This document shows positions 5,031-5,178 of a DNA stretch of 5,178 nucleotides, piece after piece; position 1 is the first letter of the stretch; each line of letters starts with the position of its first letter. Both the position numbers and the translations under genes were made by a program. The stretch is from Actinomycetota bacterium. GTDB taxonomy: Bacteria > Actinomycetota > Actinomycetes > S36-B12. The stretch is taken from NCBI GenBank assembly GCA_027729865.1, contig JAQCBM010000163.1, positions 1 through 5,178 of the forward strand, given 5' to 3'. The notes beneath the pieces were generated by a model. The model ran no database searches, was not told where the DNA came from, and saw nothing but the letters and a program-made list of their open reading frames with translations.

Positions 5031-5178
5031 TCACACCTTGAATTCAGCAATCAGCGGAGCGTGGTCGCTCCATCGCTCGGCGTAGCTCGGGGCGCGGTCG
5101 ACGGTGCTCGCAACGGCCCGCTCGGCGAGGCCGGGTGAGGCGATCTGGTAGTCGATTCGCCACCCGACGTTGTTGTCG
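5031..5178 (-). CDS. xthA: Exodeoxyribonuclease III (AP endonuclease family), C-terminal fragment
   Basis: The last 48 residues plus the TGA stop (5033-5031) are present; the rest lies beyond the right edge. The fragment begins DNNVGWRIDYQIASPGLAE and later has YAERWSDHAPLIAEF before ending at KV. GWRIDY and SDHAPL are the hallmark C-terminal motifs of the exonuclease III / AP endonuclease family. The Asp of RID and the His of SDH correspond to conserved active-site residues that act on the metal-bound phosphodiester. The enzyme would repair abasic sites and degrade 3' ends in base excision repair in the cytoplasm. The GWRIDYQ form and the ARG-ALA-rich stretch before the SDH motif resemble actinobacterial copies. 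It is co-oriented with the surface-protein gene, but nothing suggests a functional link. Confidence 0.9.
   Translation of the reverse strand, partial: DNNVGWRIDYQIASPGLAERAVASTVDRAPSYAERWSDHAPLIAEFKV

Overview
This window is filled almost entirely by one very long minus-strand gene (4951 down to 107). It encodes a 1,614-residue exported, multi-domain surface protein that ends in an LPXTG-type sorting signal. The pieces of two other genes lie at the edges. The sequence is GC-rich. The LPXTG anchor, the Thr/Ser/Asp-rich stack of FN3, Ig-like and MBG repeats, and the actinobacterial look of the neighbouring exonuclease III tail together suggest a Gram-positive, high-GC actinobacterium. An Acidimicrobiia/Ilumatobacter-like lineage is my best guess, made from remembered family resemblance and not from any search.

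Layout from right to left, the direction of transcription of the minus-strand genes. Positions 5178-5031 hold the last 48 residues of an exonuclease III family DNA repair enzyme (xthA-like). Positions 5030-4952 are a 79-base AT-richer gap with two short palindromes and no convincing Shine-Dalgarno sequence. Positions 4951-107 hold the giant surface protein: signal peptide, a cadherin-like repeat that appears to be split by a jelly-roll domain, a VCBS/cadherin-like repeat, three FN3 domains, two Cys-paired Ig-like repeats, two MBG-type repeats, a third Ig-like repeat, a fourth FN3, an unrecognised domain, a beta-rich juxta-anchor domain, and the LPSTG sorting signal. Positions 2-106 are a possible 34-codon tail of a convergent plus-strand gene whose stop abuts the stop of the surface-protein gene.

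The surface protein has no recognisable catalytic domain. It looks like a long stalk with a ligand-binding tip, so adhesion or carbohydrate/particle binding is the likely role (inference). The most interesting points are the apparent insertion of a jelly-roll module into the middle of a cadherin-like repeat, and the strict pairing of all 12 cysteines, two in each of six domains. I see no RNA gene, CRISPR array, mobile element or DNA-level tandem repeat.
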